DNA of 64,000 nucleotides. It comes from Eunapius fragilis (taxonomy: Eukaryota > Porifera > Demospongiae > Spongillida > Spongillidae). Made by a program: the position numbers and the translations under genes. The notes beneath the pieces were generated by a model. That model ran no database searches and was not told the origin of the DNA. It saw nothing but the letters and a program-made list of their open reading frames with translations. Of this stretch, positions 22,614 through 34,749 are shown one piece after another (position 1 is the first letter of the stretch; every line of letters begins with the position of its first letter). Location of the stretch: NCBI GenBank assembly GCA_963681505.1, contig OY811976.1:3577588-3641587 (forward strand). The letters are read 5' to 3'.

Positions 22614-23470
22614 ACTGTAGTAGGAATTACTGCTAAGTACTACTATCTCGACAGTCCTCCCACATAAATGCCTATTTGGCGATGGTTGTAGCTTAGCAAC
22701 CAATCTGAGTTTGATCACGTGCCTTAGAAGAATATTACTTCCAAACACTTTTATAAAGATGTCAAGCAGTAAAACACACTGCATCCATGTCTATTCACAT
22801 TGTCATGAGAGCAGAATTGTATGTTCATGTCCAGCCCGAATTTAAATCGTTGGCCCGCTTTGAGAGGTGGCCAGCTCATTTATAAACTGGCCATCTGGGC
22901 CACTTTGAAGAAAATGATGAACGTAGTAACCTTAACATGCTACGTTTGTGATAACTATCACTCTTTGAAGATGAGATGAAAGTCTTAAAATCGGCCAGCT
23001 CGTGCATGATCTCCATGCGTGTCAAGTCCGTATTGCCTTCATGTGTGTATGGAGAGTCTTGCGAGGTGAATGACGTTGCTGTAGTTTTGATATGTGTACA
23101 AGAATGCTTAGATTAAAATGTGTTCATTCAATGCAAAGGGAAGCACAAAAACCATATAAACGCAGAACATTAAAAAAAAACATGAGGATTGGGCTAAATA
23201 TCAAGCATGTTCTGTACAATAGGACGATACTAAAGTTTGTAGGACAATTGTGCGAAATATAAGACGAAACGTAACACATGTATATGTATTTTCACTCAGA
23301 ACAAATAACATTATGTCCTACAAATTCTTGCGCATTTAAGGTGATTCCGCGCATCACATAATTGAAAATGAGATTAGCCATACTGAAATCAATGACGTTG
23401 CTTATTCAAACAAGCCATTAGCATATTGTGCGCTATCTGTATTCTGTTTCCTTCATCTGCCAGCATGCCG
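22614..23470. other. Conserved upstream region of F1 gene 3
   Basis: Same blocks as 1869-2730, including the inverted GTAGGAC pair (left arm ending near 23251, right arm TGTCCTACAAATTCT near 23313-23327). No gene. Confidence 0.55.
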
Positions 23471-23525
23471 TAATTTGTATATAAAGTTGTGCATAGATGA
23501 TTGCAAACCATCTCGGAAAACAAAA

Positions 23526-24129
23526 ATGGTGTTCGTTGCGACATTTGCTGTAATGCTAGTGATCTCCATCAGTACTATGCAGTGTGCTCCTACTAAAAGA
23601 CAAAACTCTGCGGACAAAGATGAGAATTTGGAAAGTCTTATTAGAGGTGTTCTTTTCCTTGGCAGCTTAGCTCCAGGATCTACGGTGCGTGTATCCCAAA
23701 ACTATACAATACTTTCAGATTTGCATTTATAACAGGTGGTAAATATCACCGATGAGGCTTCCAAGGTACTTCTTGCAGTATGTCTTTTGAAGAACTTACC
23801 GTGGTCACGTGAAAACACCAGTGACACCCAGTTCCATGCATTGATGGCAGTCAAGGAAGCTGTTATCAACAACACGTGTGCATGGGTAAGAGCAAAGAAT
23901 TATAGTATGGATTCTTTATTCACTACTTGTAACATTTCAGCTATCATCATCGCTACAATCATTTTCATGCGACGATCTGTCTGCTTACTGCAGTACAGCG
24001 GAGATTGTGAATGTTCTACATACAACATTCAAAGGTTACAGACCCGCATCGTGCGATGAATGGATCACCAACAATCTCAGTAGTTACAATGACGAAATTA
24101 GATCAGTTTTTCGCGATCAGTGTGCATGA
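23526..24129 (+). CDS. F1 small secreted six-cysteine protein, copy 3
   Basis: Exons 23526-23684, 23736-23885 and 23941-24129; phase-0 introns of 51 and 55 bases; 165 residues. Signal peptide MVFVATFAVMLVISISTMQC and all six mature cysteines are present. It is the block B counterpart of the gene at 2780 and shares its SDTQFHALMAVKEAVINNT stretch, which differs from the SESQFYALMAIKDAVINNS of the other copies. TATA at 23478-23486. Function unknown; predicted secreted. Confidence 0.8.
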
Positions 24130-24264
24130 CGTACTACATCAAACCCGCCCAAATTTTATCTTACACTAAATGTATATAATTATAATTAATATTACATCAA
24201 TTTTTATGGGGTCGATCGCGATGCAGCGTAGCGGGACGTAACCCATATTTTATATTATCTACGA

Positions 24265-24375
24265 GAAAGTTGGCAGCATATAGGATTGGAAGGAAATAGT
24301 GGTGTAAAATGTAAGGATACAAGGGTCTCATAAGAATAAGAAATGTATTAGTCTTACAATTCGCACAAGACTACT
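24265..24375. repeat. MITE single arm downstream of F1 gene 3
   Basis: GAGAAAGTTGGCAGCATATA with the same following stretch as at 3505. It belongs to the palindromic MITE family but only one arm is recognisable. Confidence 0.55.
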
Positions 24376-25253
24376 TTGAATTTTTTAATGGTGTTGCGTT
24401 ATTCATCATTCTCACACACTTGAATCCTGCAATTTAACCAGCCACACAAATGACCAATTTGAAACTAAGCAATTTGTTTTAAATACTAGCTTATATGAAC
24501 ACCCATATTCATATTCTGTGGGCGATAATGACATGATGTCCAATTGAACTGCAACAATATTTAGTTTCGGCAGACCCCTCCCCAGATATGAAGAGCCCAC
24601 CAGCAACTGCCCAGGTAGACTTTTGGTCTGTATGGAGTAAATGAATAAAAAATCGTTGCCAATAATTTTCTGGAATCACAGATGAATAGCATAGTGTATG
24701 GCCAGGGTTACAAGAATTTTTGTATATTGTCCGATGGGTTATACATAAAATCCGGACATATGCGGAAGCTGTTGGTGCTCATGAACAACGTTTCTAGCTT
24801 GAGTTCCTCATAGCGGAAGGAAGGAGAATGGTGGCGAATACTGTTGGACCGGGTACGAAACGTAGGCACGAGTATCTTTGTTCTCTAAAGCGCGCATTGT
24901 TTCGACACAGAACCAACGTAAAACTGCTCTTATTTGTGTTATCGTACGATAACGAAAAAGAGGGATAGCTGTTGTCACACACTCGGCACTATGTGCCAGG
25001 CATAGCAACTGTTTATTCCGTAAGGTTTCCCAAGGATGGCGGTATACACGTAGAGCTCCGATCAAACACTGTACAAGAGTATAGCTGTCCGGATGTGACG
25101 TCAAACTAATCAAGGATGATTAAATTCTTTGTACCATGCGTGCAACTCGTCCATTCATTTGGTCAGTCAATAACATCACCACGATCAATTGATCTCAAAC
25201 TTTTCGCAAACTTGCAGTGCAATTGTCAGCAATGGAAGAACGTCCTATACAAA
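24376..25253. other. Intergenic tract, block B copy
   Basis: Matches the corresponding part of 3626-4831 in block A, without the 4440-4790 segment. No gene supported. Confidence 0.45.
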
Positions 25254-25737
25254 TTACTGAGCACAACTCAGATCCAATGGAGAACCAGCGCTGAAAAACG
25301 GATTAAGAGATGAGATGTCAACGAACACATCATTGATCCATCTGCACATAACATTGTTCGCATTAATGTATGGAGGTGCAGTGATAAAAGAGAAAACCAA
25401 GGGCTGCCACAACCGCGCTATGTGGAAAGGAATACGGATCGTAGCAATTTCGTTCAAGGCGCACATTAAGTCAATCACTTGCTCGCAACTATAAATGGAG
25501 TTAATGTACTGGAGGGGGAAAACGACAAATCATATACTAATGCACGCTTTCCATTATAGTTACTATTATTATACGCAACTTACAGGCTGTTGCTCCACAT
25601 ATGAGCACGTAATGTTCTGAACGCGATTCAAGTTCACTGACGGGATGCAATCTATCCTCTAAAGTGGCGTGATTCACCACTGCCAGTGAAAGAATGCAGG
25701 CTGCCTGCAGTTGGACATGGAAGTTCATCACAAACAT
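25254..25737 (-). pseudogene. F2 secreted cysteine protein, broken copy b
   Basis: Exon 1 (start 25737, MFVMNFHVQLQAACILSLAV) is fused directly to the last third of exon 2 by a deletion that removed the end of exon 1, intron 1 and most of exon 2, with loss of the exon-2 reading frame. Exon 3 (25508-25254) is open and ends LSCAQ, as in the intact copy. It is unlikely to make the normal product. Confidence 0.7.
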
Positions 25738-26419
25738 TTTCTACCCCTTTATATGTGTGGGGCAGATAACTGGTAAGCTAAGAACACAGAACGCTTACCT
25801 ATATATACATTTAAGGTAGAATTGTAGGTACATGTAATATTAAACAGCATATGTGATATATGTTATTACCATCGCAATACTAAACACTACGGGCGCCGTT
25901 AGCCTCAATAGCTATAATCAACACAATAAAAAAAAAAACTCATTTCCACTCTAGCATGCCCCTCAGCCCCACCCCATCGGACGAGGTGTGGATGCACATC
26001 AATTCGCACATAAGCGACGAACCATATTTTTGTAAAAGCTCATTTGTGCGCTTATGTGTGACTCGCGCTGTGTTTTTTTTTTTACCTGTACATGCTAAAT
26101 GCATGCATAGCACCTTGTTATTAAAATTCCCTCAATGCCTCGGTTTAGAGATAAAATTTAAACAACTTGGCAAATGCACATTTTATTGCTGCCCACGCTT
26201 ATAATCTCATTCATAAAACGGAGTATATACCTGGAGTAGAAAACATGCACCCGACATGCATACTGCATGATATCAGTACTTCCTTAATGCCCTTGAAATA
26301 TATTCTCTAGGTACGATATGCTACACGTGCATACACCTCGCCGAAATAGGTGATTGAACTACATTGATTGGCAGTTATACACACCGCTCCTCCAACTTAG
26401 TTACTTAGCTTTTGCAATT
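25738..26419. other. Block B-specific intergenic stretch
   Basis: No gene. The first 180 bases resemble nothing else in the window; the part from about 26200 is the inverted flank of the F1 fragments. An A-run (25928-25939) and a T-run (26073-26082) are the only local features. Confidence 0.4.
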
Positions 26420-26714
26420 TGGACATGTAGGAATAATAGTACGTTATGCATAACGAAATAATGATCAAATTTTGTTCTTGTAGTACACAGGTTTTATATT
26501 GTTGGTGATACATTGATTACACGGTGCGGGTTTGCTTCCATTGAACGTGGTGTGTAGAACATTCACAATCTCCGCTGTACTGCAGTAAGCAGAGACGAAA
26601 ATGATTGTAGCGATGATGATAGCTGAAATGTTAAAAGTAGTGGAATAAATAATCCACATTGTAATTCTTTGCTCTTACCCATGCGCACGAGTTGTTAATA
26701 ACAGCATCCTTGAA
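26420..26714 (-). pseudogene. F1 3' fragment, inverted copy in block B
   Basis: End of exon 2 and most of exon 3 (starting 26622, reading leftwards), with the same structure as the fragment at 20031. No exon 1. It is absent from the matching place in block A. Confidence 0.65.
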
Positions 26715-27408
26715 AACGGGATAAGACAATTCATATAACAATTGTGGTAATTATTGTGCGTACAAGTAACTAAAAAGTTCTCTATGAGAAAGTTGGTGAG
26801 ATATCGAGAGTTACGTTACTCTCATATAGGGTTTGACCCCGATTATGAATGTCATTAAAAAAAACGCGACCCGCTTCTAACAAGACTCTCGACGAGCGAA
26901 TGGCTTACCTTGTTGTTGTCGTCGTACAAGAAGGCAACAACAAGCAGTTACGTGTTTGTTTGATGTCACAAAACCACGTGGTTGTAGAGAACAAAACTAT
27001 TTTCCAAACTCATACCCAGTCCCACGTATTTCTCGTTCTTATTCTTCTTCTTCTTCTTCTTCTTGTTCTTGTTCTTCTTGACCAAGCATAACTGTATCTT
27101 ATTTGTTAATGCAACGTACATACACATGCGTATGCATGTACACATAGCATGTATGCCTGTAGGTCATGTCGTCATCATGCAGCATATCAGTCGGCAATTT
27201 ATATGGTGGACTTTCAGGATCCGATTGGGCGGAAGAGTTAGAAAGATTATTCCCTCATGTGCAGTAACTGCCATAAGACGAGCGTTTCCTGAACTGGACA
27301 ATAATTATGTAGGCTATAAAGAATATGTTGCATTGTAATACAGTGCCGGTTTGTACTAACAAAATCGTGAACAGTGTTCCTTTATTAATTTGTCTTTTTT
27401 GGGACGCA
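26715..27408. other. Diverged foldback arm and simple repeat
   Basis: Contains a MITE end (TTCTCTATGAGAAAGTTGGT at about 26779-26798), a diverged arm of the large foldback (about 26820-27030) and a TTC/TTG-rich run at 27037-27078. No gene seen. Confidence 0.45.
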
Positions 27409-28086
27409 CTAGTTCTTTGGAATCATGCAATATTCTCTGCCACTTAGTTGTAACTTAATCACATCTTCAACCATGTCATGAAAATAGGAGTACTGCTTTC
27501 GCTGGATGTAGCCCTCGCGAATGAAATGGTCGCTACATACACGAGCGTTTGCATCATTTATGGAAACATGAACAAGTAACCACTGAAACATCATAAGTGT
27601 GATCGATTTTATTTCAGCATTCGATATTTGCGTACGCAAGTCGAAAAGCACGAACAAAAACTTACCTGATGAAGCAGAGATGCAGAGGCGGATCCCGGGG
27701 GGGAGGGGGGGGGGGAGGGGGCTATGGGGGCTGTAGCCCCCCCCCCCCCCCTTTTCGGATATGTAACGTAAATAATTACGACAAATTAACTACACGTATA
27801 TACGCGCTCACTGCATGTATTATGCATTATTATTTATAATGCTACACCTGTATTAACTTATGCGCACAAAGTGAAGCATCGTTCCTACTTGAACCGAAAT
27901 GGTGTTTAATTAGTGCCCCATGCACAGATTTAGAATACAACTTTTTTATAATAAGCCCCCCCCCCCCTTTCAAAAATCCTAGATCCGCCCCTGAGATGGG
28001 TTCTTTCTTGGAAAACGATGAAAACTAACACCCTTTGTCAACTTATTATCTCGATTCATACATCCTTTGGCAATGCAGTGAGGCAA
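27409..28086 (-). pseudogene. THAP-domain gene remnant split by a MITE
   Basis: On the minus strand, from about 28086, the sequence reads LPHCIAKGCMNRDNKLTKGV then SFHRFPRKNPS, is interrupted by the MITE at 27683-27993, continues LLHQ to a GTAAGT donor at 27665, and resumes after a TTTCAG acceptor at 27582 with WLLVHVSINDANARVCSDHF. C-x4-C, SFHRFP, W and C-x2-H are the THAP zinc-finger signature, so this is a DNA-binding domain from a host gene or a P-like/Harbinger-like transposon. The usual initiator MP is LP here (TTG for ATG). The second exon stops after MIPKN at 27409. Intron 83 bases. Confidence 0.6.
27683..27993. mobile_element. CAGGGGCGGAT-type MITE inserted in the THAP exon
   Basis: 311 bases with ends CAGAGGCGGAT and ATCCGCCCCTG, long G and C runs next to the ends, and AGATG directly repeated on both sides (27678-27682 and 27994-27998). 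The end sequence is of a kind common in invertebrate genomes. A related element is at about 61415-61694 and a fragment near 51370-51410. Confidence 0.75.
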
Positions 28087-28309
28087 TCTATATACGCGCG
28101 CAATGCAGTCCTAAGACCAGTGACGTAGACAATATTTGATTGTAATAAAAACATGGTGACCAAACGTGTTGTGTTATCTTGAATGTATCTTGAATATAAG
28201 CGCAAATAATTACTACATGATATTTGCAATTCTTGCTTTCTACTCAAATGCTATAAACTGAGATAGATTATTTTTTCTTGGCAGTTCCCCTTTAAGGAAG
28301 CGATCATCA
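28087..28309. other. Short intergenic stretch before the DIRS-like remnant
   Basis: No feature recognised; AT-rich with no conserved frame. Confidence 0.4.
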
Positions 28310-29820
28310 GTGCGCTTAGCCTTAGATACACCCGATCCTAAACGCCAGCGTTTTGTATCATCTCTCACAATCGAAGCTATTCCAGTCAAGGTAAATGTAA
28401 GCAATGCTGCATTCTTTTAAACACAAGTGCTGGGTCACAGGCTGCGGTGGGGAGCACTCTGCCAAGGCATGCCCCCTTGCCTGAGAATGCGTGAGCTCCA
28501 GCAACTGAAAGATCATCTTTACAAGGCCTGCGTCTCCTGGCGGTGTGCATGTCCACCTGCTACAACGGACCTCACTTTCCTTTCACTGCACGCAACCTAA
28601 TTTCACTGTCCATTACTCCTCAATTGACGAAGTGGTGGGGCTCCTTAGCAGATTTGTAAAAAGGAGCCTTGATGGCCAAGGTTGACCTAAAATCTGCATT
28701 CGGAATGGTTCAATCGAGGTCTCTGAATGGAATTCCGGGCCTCTGAATTAAGTTCCAGGCCTCTGAGTGGAATCCCCATTCAGAGGCCTTGATTGGAACC
28801 ATTCTTAATGCAGATTTTTAAGGAGGCTCCACCACCACATCCATCTTAATTCTGAAGCCAGAGCTGACATACGATGGTAGAACAGCGTCCTACCATCTTG
28901 GAATGGCATTTCTATGTTCATCTCCCCAGATAGGAAATATTGCAGAGTCCATCCAGTTGTACACGGATGCCTCCGGTGACTGTGGCTGTGGGGCCTACTT
29001 GGATGGGGCCTGGTTCGGAGGGAACTGCCCACATGCAGAAGTGCCTCAAGAGCTGGCAGAGCTCTAGAATATCGCCTGAGACACCTCCTCCACAGAGCTG
29101 TGGCCCCTTCAACGTCCACCACGTACAGGGCAGGGATCAGGAAGTACTACGCCTTCTGTCACAATTTTAACCTAGGAATCAGGCACTCCATCAACCTTTT
29201 TACTGCGTATCTCAGTCAAACGGGGAGTGAGGAAGGATCGTCTACGGGAGAGGGATGTTTATCAAAGCGGGCATGCTTACCCATCTTGACTTCGTGCCTC
29301 GAGGGGGTAGCCGGGGACATGGTTGTGAAGGCAGAAGGGGGCGATGAGGAAGCTGCTCTCCCGCCACCTGGAGTGGTGGGTCCTCTCGCGCCGCTTGAAC
29401 TTCTTCTTCTTGCATGCGCGTCGGAGTCGCTGGACTCAGACGACGAGCTGCTTACCGAAGATGAGCCCGATGAGGATCGGTTGTGGCATCGTTTCTCGGT
29501 CTTTCCCTTTTTTTGGCACGATTGTGAGGAGTTTGCTTCGTACCTCTCGAACCGATTGCTCGTCAAATAAATACTCATAGCAGAACGCCGTAACAAAGAG
29601 ACTTCCCATATCCTTTTGGTAAGCTTACGAAACGTGTCCCGACAACGGACCACGTCTTCAATGACTCGGAACTGTTCATCTTAACTTTGGCATGCCCCAT
29701 ACGTTCACCCGCCGAAATGACTTAATCGTACGTTTCTTTGTATATTATCTCTGGTTACATCATCCATCTCTAGCCTTACCACGTCACCATAACCGATAAC
29801 TTCTATTGATAACTAAAGTA
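28310..29820 (+). mobile_element. DIRS-like retroelement remnant, copy B
   Basis: Block B copy of 6051-7540 with the same parts: reverse-transcriptase stretch (AKVDLKSAF near 28675), foldback (28690-28817) and recombinase N-terminal-like segment (STSTTYRAGIRKYYAFCHNF near 29110). Incomplete and broken in several places. An open antisense frame rich in serine and arginine (about 29216-29653) is also present in copy A. Confidence 0.5.
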
Positions 29821-30895
29821 TGCAATTAGCGCTTACAGTACCTCAAATCAGATTGGTCGCCCCAACATTCCAGGGGAGTTGGACAGAAACTTGTACAGGA
29901 GGCCATCAGACCCACTTCTCGCGTAGCGGTGATGTAACCATCCGCAGCTGCGATGTGGGTCTGGGTACGAGACAAGCAACGTCACAAGTGCAGCACATTG
30001 CTAGCCTCTGTTGTCTCTGTAGCAGTACAAGATGGACATTGAAATGTTTTACTTAGATTATTCGTAAGCTTTAAAATGCGTTCTCCTTAGTCTAAACCAA
30101 ACTAGAAATCAAAGTTCCCAGTCATAGCCTCCACTCAAACAAAAACAGTCATGATTGTCGTGAGCGGTTATTGGTTATGAGATTTGTAACAATAACGCTT
30201 AATAATTTTCCGATCGGGGAAAAAAACTGATCCTGCCATGGCCTGACCGACTGGGCTGGCTGCTACGGCCCGGCGCCTATATCAGCTTGACAGAAACGAG
30301 GCTGATCCAGAACAGTAGAAGGCCTATGAGCGCGACAACCCCTGTGAGTCCAGAAAATAATTCGTAACGATTGTTCATTTATCTACTTTACAGACCAAAA
30401 GCCTACCTGGGCAGTTGCTGGTGGGCTCTTCATATCTGGGGAGCGATCTGCTGAAACTAAGTATTGTTGCAGTCCAATTGGACACCATGTCATTATCACC
30501 CACATAATATGAATATGGGAGTTCATATAAGCTATTATTTACAACAAAATGCTTAGTTTCAAAGTTGTCAATTGAGTGGCTGGTTAAATTGCAGGAGTGA
30601 AGTGTGTGAGAATGATGAATAACACAACAAAATTCAAAATTGTCTAGTGCGAAATATAGGACTATTACATTCTCCTTCTTATGAGACCTTTGAATCCTTC
30701 CTTCTTACACCACTAATGCCTTCCAATCCTATATGCCGCCAACTTTCTCATAAAGAATGTTTTTATTACATATATTTTCCCTGTTAGGTCCCTTTTCGCT
30801 GCCTCGCGATCGACCCCATAAAAATTGATTTAATATTTATTATAAATATATACATTCAGTGTAAGGTAAACTTTGGGCGGGTATGGCACAGTGCG
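29821..30895. other. Intergenic tract before F1 copy 4
   Basis: 29821-30060 is unlike block A at this point. From about 30270 it matches 14660-15270, including part of the ~55-base minisatellite and a MITE arm (about 30650-30765). No gene. Confidence 0.45.
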
Positions 30896-31504
30896 TTATG
30901 CACACCGATCGCGAAAAACTGATCTAATTTCGTCATTGTAACTACTGAGATTGTTGGTGATCCATTCATCGCACGATGCGGGTTTGCTACCTTTGAATGT
31001 AGTATGTAGAACATTCACAATCTCCGCTGTACTGCAGTAAGCAGACAGATCGTCGCATGAAAACGATTGTAGCGATGATGATAGCTGAAATGTTAAAAGT
31101 AGTGAATAAACAATCCATGCCACATTGTAATTCACTGCTCTTACCCATGCGCATGAGTTGTTGACAACAGCATCCTTGATTGCCATCAATGCATAGAACT
31201 GGCTCTCACTGGTGTTTTCACGTGACCACGGTAAGTTCTTCAAAAGACATACTGCAAGAAGTACCTTGGAAGCCTCATCGGTTATATTTACCACCTTCTA
31301 TAAATGCTAAACTGAAACTATTATATAGTTATGGGATACACGCACCGTAGATCCTGGAGCTAAGCTACCAAGGAAAAGAACACCTCTAATAAGACTTTCC
31401 AATTTCTCATCTTTGTCCGCAGAGTTTTGTCTTTTAGTAGGAGCACACTGTACAGTACTGATGGAGATTGCTAGCATTACAGCAAATGTCGCGACGAACA
31501 CCAT
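30896..31504 (-). CDS. F1 small secreted six-cysteine protein, copy 4
   Basis: Exons 31504-31346, 31294-31145 and 31084-30896 on the minus strand; 165 residues; signal peptide MVFVATFAVMLAISISTVQC; all six mature cysteines kept. Intron 2 is 60 bases and open in frame, so retention would add 20 mostly hydrophobic residues (VRAVNYNVAWIVYSLLLTFQ). TATA element at 31544-31552. Head-to-head with the F3 copy at 32735, as in block A. Function unknown; predicted secreted. Confidence 0.8.
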
Positions 31505-32679
31505 TTCTGTTTTCCGAGATGGTTTGTAATCATCCATACACAACTTTATATACAAATTACGGCATGCAGGCAGATGAAGGAAACAGAATACAGATAGCGC
31601 ACAATATGCTAATGGCTTGTTTGAATAAGCTTCGTCATTGATTTCAGTATGGCTAAGTTCATTTTCAATTATGTGATGCGCGGAATCACCTTAAATGCGC
31701 ATAGAATTTGTAGGACGTAATGTTATTTCTTCAGAGTGAAAATACTTATACATGTGTTAAGTTTCGTCCCATATTTTGCACATTCGTCCTAAAAATTCTA
31801 GTTTCGTCCTATAGTATAACATGATATGTAGCCCAATCGTCGTGTTTTCTTTATGTTATGCGTGTACATGTTTTTCGTGCTTCCCTTGACATTGAAGGAA
31901 CATATCTTTATCCAGGCATTCTTGTACACATATCAAAACTACAGCAACGACTTTCACCTAGCAAGACTCTCCATATATACGTGCAGGCAAAACGGACTTT
32001 ACTCGCATGCGGACCATGCACGAGCTGGCCGATTTTTAGACGTTCTTCTCCTCTAAAAAGCGTGATAATTATCACAAAGGTAGCATGCTTACGTTCCTAC
32101 GTTCTTCAGTTTCTTCAAAGAGGCCCAGCTGGCCAGTTTCCAAATGGGCTAGCCTCCCTCAAAGCGGGCCAGCGGTTTAACGTCGGGCCTTGACACAAGT
32201 ACATAAAATTCTGTGCTCATGAAAATGTGAATAGTCATGCATGTAGTGTGTTTAACTGCTCGATGCCTTTGTAAAAGTGTTTGGAAGGATTATTCTTCTT
32301 AAAAGGTACGTAATGAATCTCAGATTTGTTGCTAAGTTACAACCATCGCCGAATAGGCATTTATGTGGGAGGGCTGTGATGATAGCAGTACTTGTAGTAA
32401 TATTTTGTGAATTCCTACTACAGTGTAAGCAGTGTCAGTGTATTAAGTCATGCAGGAAAGAAACAGCATTAGATTGGGCACAATATGCGGACGGGCGTTG
32501 CTGTTTTAGTCCTGTGGGTGGAGTATTAATAATGTAATGCAGAACTACATGTAGTAACACATATGTCGTATGTGAGCTCTGAAGTCCACATTACTGGCTA
32601 TAGACGGGCTACCATCCATTGTGTGTGTATACATATTTCCCGGTATTATATGCTATTTTTGTGGGTGCTGCTTAATTTG
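31505..32679. promoter_or_regulatory. Bidirectional intergenic region between F1 copy 4 and F3 copy B
   Basis: Block B copy of 15886-17190, here without the small hAT-like MITE. It contains the conserved F1 upstream blocks in inverted orientation and the F3 promoter (TATATAAAA at 32680). No coding feature. Confidence 0.5.
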
Positions 32680-32734
32680 TATATAAAAAAGTTGTGATAG
32701 ATCATTGCTAACCATGCGATCTAAGAATTCAGAA

Positions 32735-33240
32735 ATGGTGTTCGTCGCCAAATCTGCTGTAGTGCTAGTAATCTCCATCAGTACTACACAGGGTGCTCCT
32801 ACCCTCCTACCAAAAACCCCGCGGACAAAGATGAAAGTTTGGACAGGCTTTTGAGAAGCGTACATTTCCTAAGTTGCTTAGCTCAAGGATCTACTGTAGT
32901 GCTGCCGCTTTTTGCCGATATCATTGATATTAACATAACCCAGCATGTATACAAAACATGGATATAATATAAATACTTATAAAAGTTGCAGTTATGGCAT
33001 CATGCTGGTGCCAAACTTAAGCATGCAAGATATTCCAAATGTGTTGAATGTTCAATCATACCTTTCCATCAATAATTTACCCATTTTAGATATTAATACT
33101 ATAATTTAAAAATATATAATTCTGTTCAGTTACAAATTCTCTCATTCTGTTGCTACAGAAGTCACATGTTCTCCATTACAACCCGGCAGTCGAACGTGAT
33201 AACCTCCAAAAGGATGTTCAAACTGCTTTGAGGAGTGCCT
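32735..33240 (+). pseudogene. F3 secreted peptide gene, copy B, frame broken
   Basis: Signal exon starts at 32735 (MVFVAKSAVVLVISISTTQG). An 8-base tandem duplication of CTCCTACC just after GCTCCTACC shifts the frame relative to copy A, so the mature part is lost. The candidate last exon (about 33162-33240, KSHVLHYNPAVERDNLQKDV to TGA) stays open with the same reading frame as in copy A. Confidence 0.5.
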
Positions 33241-33246
33241 GAGTAT

Positions 33247-33560
33247 ACAATTGCACATGTGTAAAAAACCCTACCCTCCTATTGACAGACCCATCACATG
33301 ATCTTCATGGCCACCAGTCTGGTCCAAGTCACATGATCCCCTCCATGGCCACTTTTGCTGACGTAAAAGGGTGAACAGTCTTCAGGAGTACCTGTGTACA
33401 TGTGAAAATGAAACCCCACCCAGCTATTGACACACCTCTCGATGAGATCACATCCATCACATGATCTCCATGAAGACCACATTGCGACCACACACATCCA
33501 AGTAACAGGAACCCCTCCATGGCAACCTGTAAAAGGGTGAACAGTCACAGAACCTGTTGA
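33247..33560. repeat. Two diverged ~150-base direct repeats, block B
   Basis: Counterpart of 17725-18030. Confidence 0.5.
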
Positions 33561-34112
33561 TATGAGAATTCGAATAATGGTTAAATATTTCTTCACCAGT
33601 ATCGTCTAGAAACTCCATTTACATGTAAGATTTGAGCCCGAATATGAATATCATTAAAAACACGCGACCCCTTTATAACGAGACTCCTGGCGATCGGATT
33701 GCTTAGCTAATTGTTTTATTCAAACGATAATACGATAGTGTGTAATTTCGTCGTTTGTTTGATTCGCAAACCGGGGCGGTTGCAGAGAACAAAAGGGTAC
33801 TGCCCGTCCTCGTACCCAGTCCCGGAATTATCCTCATTCTCGACTTGACTGCGCATAGAAACACATTTAAAGAAAGGAAATTTCACCAATAGCTTCAGGG
33901 TTACCTGCATGGAGAAGTGCCTACTGTGATCAAATACTCGATTGTATATTTTGGCAATTGTATTGCTACATTGGGCTGTACTAAACGCTACTCGTGGTAG
34001 AATCTTGACGAGTTAAGAATTTTCGATAACCAAACCAGAAAAATACAGGAGCAGTAGCAAACGATTTATAATCAACTACATCAATTAAGATGTATATAAT
34101 TAGACAAGTAAA

Positions 34113-34358
34113 TCTATAAGAAAGTTGGTGGGGTATAGGATTTGAAGGCAATGGTGTTGTAAAAAGCAAGAAACAAGGGTCTGTAATAGTAAAGGAAAAT
34201 GTAATAGTCCTATATTTAGCCCGTTTGTAGCATATACTATGTTCATGTGCTAAATATAGGACATGACATTTTCCGTTACTATTACAGACCCTTGTTTCTT
34301 GCTTTTTACACCACCATTGCCTTCAAATCCTATATCCCACCAACTTTCTTATAGAGAA
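34113..34358. mobile_element. Palindromic MITE 3
   Basis: Starts TCTATAAGAAAGTTGGTG and ends with the inverse near TTCTTATAGAGAA; arms contain GGCAATGGTG and AAAAAGCAAGAAAC. It is longer than MITE 1 because it keeps the A/T-rich core. Confidence 0.8.
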
Positions 34359-34514
34359 GGTTTTTTATTTACTTGTTTCATTCATTTTTTCTTTATTCGT
34401 GCACATTGATCCGTAATGTTCAACCACTAAAGTCATATTGTAAACCAAGCTTAGTAAGAGTAGATAGCTACATTTACATACCTTTGAATAACTTTATGGG
34501 TTTACTCTTTCGAT

Positions 34515-34749
34515 CAGTGGCGCCCTGGCTGTATTTCACCTGGCGAGTGGGGGGGGGGGGGGGGGGGGGGGGGGGCCAAGAACCATAAATAGCGCCCCTT
34601 ATATTAATTTCACGCACGCGTACAATCACGTTATCTTAGCCATTTTGGCGCTCTTGCCAATTTGGCGCCCCCTATACTTTGAGTCCCGCAGGGAGGGCAT
34701 TGCCCCCCCCCCCCCCCCCACCTTCCCCCGCCCTGCCAGGACGCCACTG
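34515..34749. mobile_element. hAT-like MITE, copy B
   Basis: 235 bases, ends CAGTGGCGCCCTGG and CCAGGACGCCACTG, flanked on both sides by CTTTCGAT (34507-34514 and 34750-34757). Same insertion as 18953-19150 but with an expanded G-run (about 34549-34575). Confidence 0.85.
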
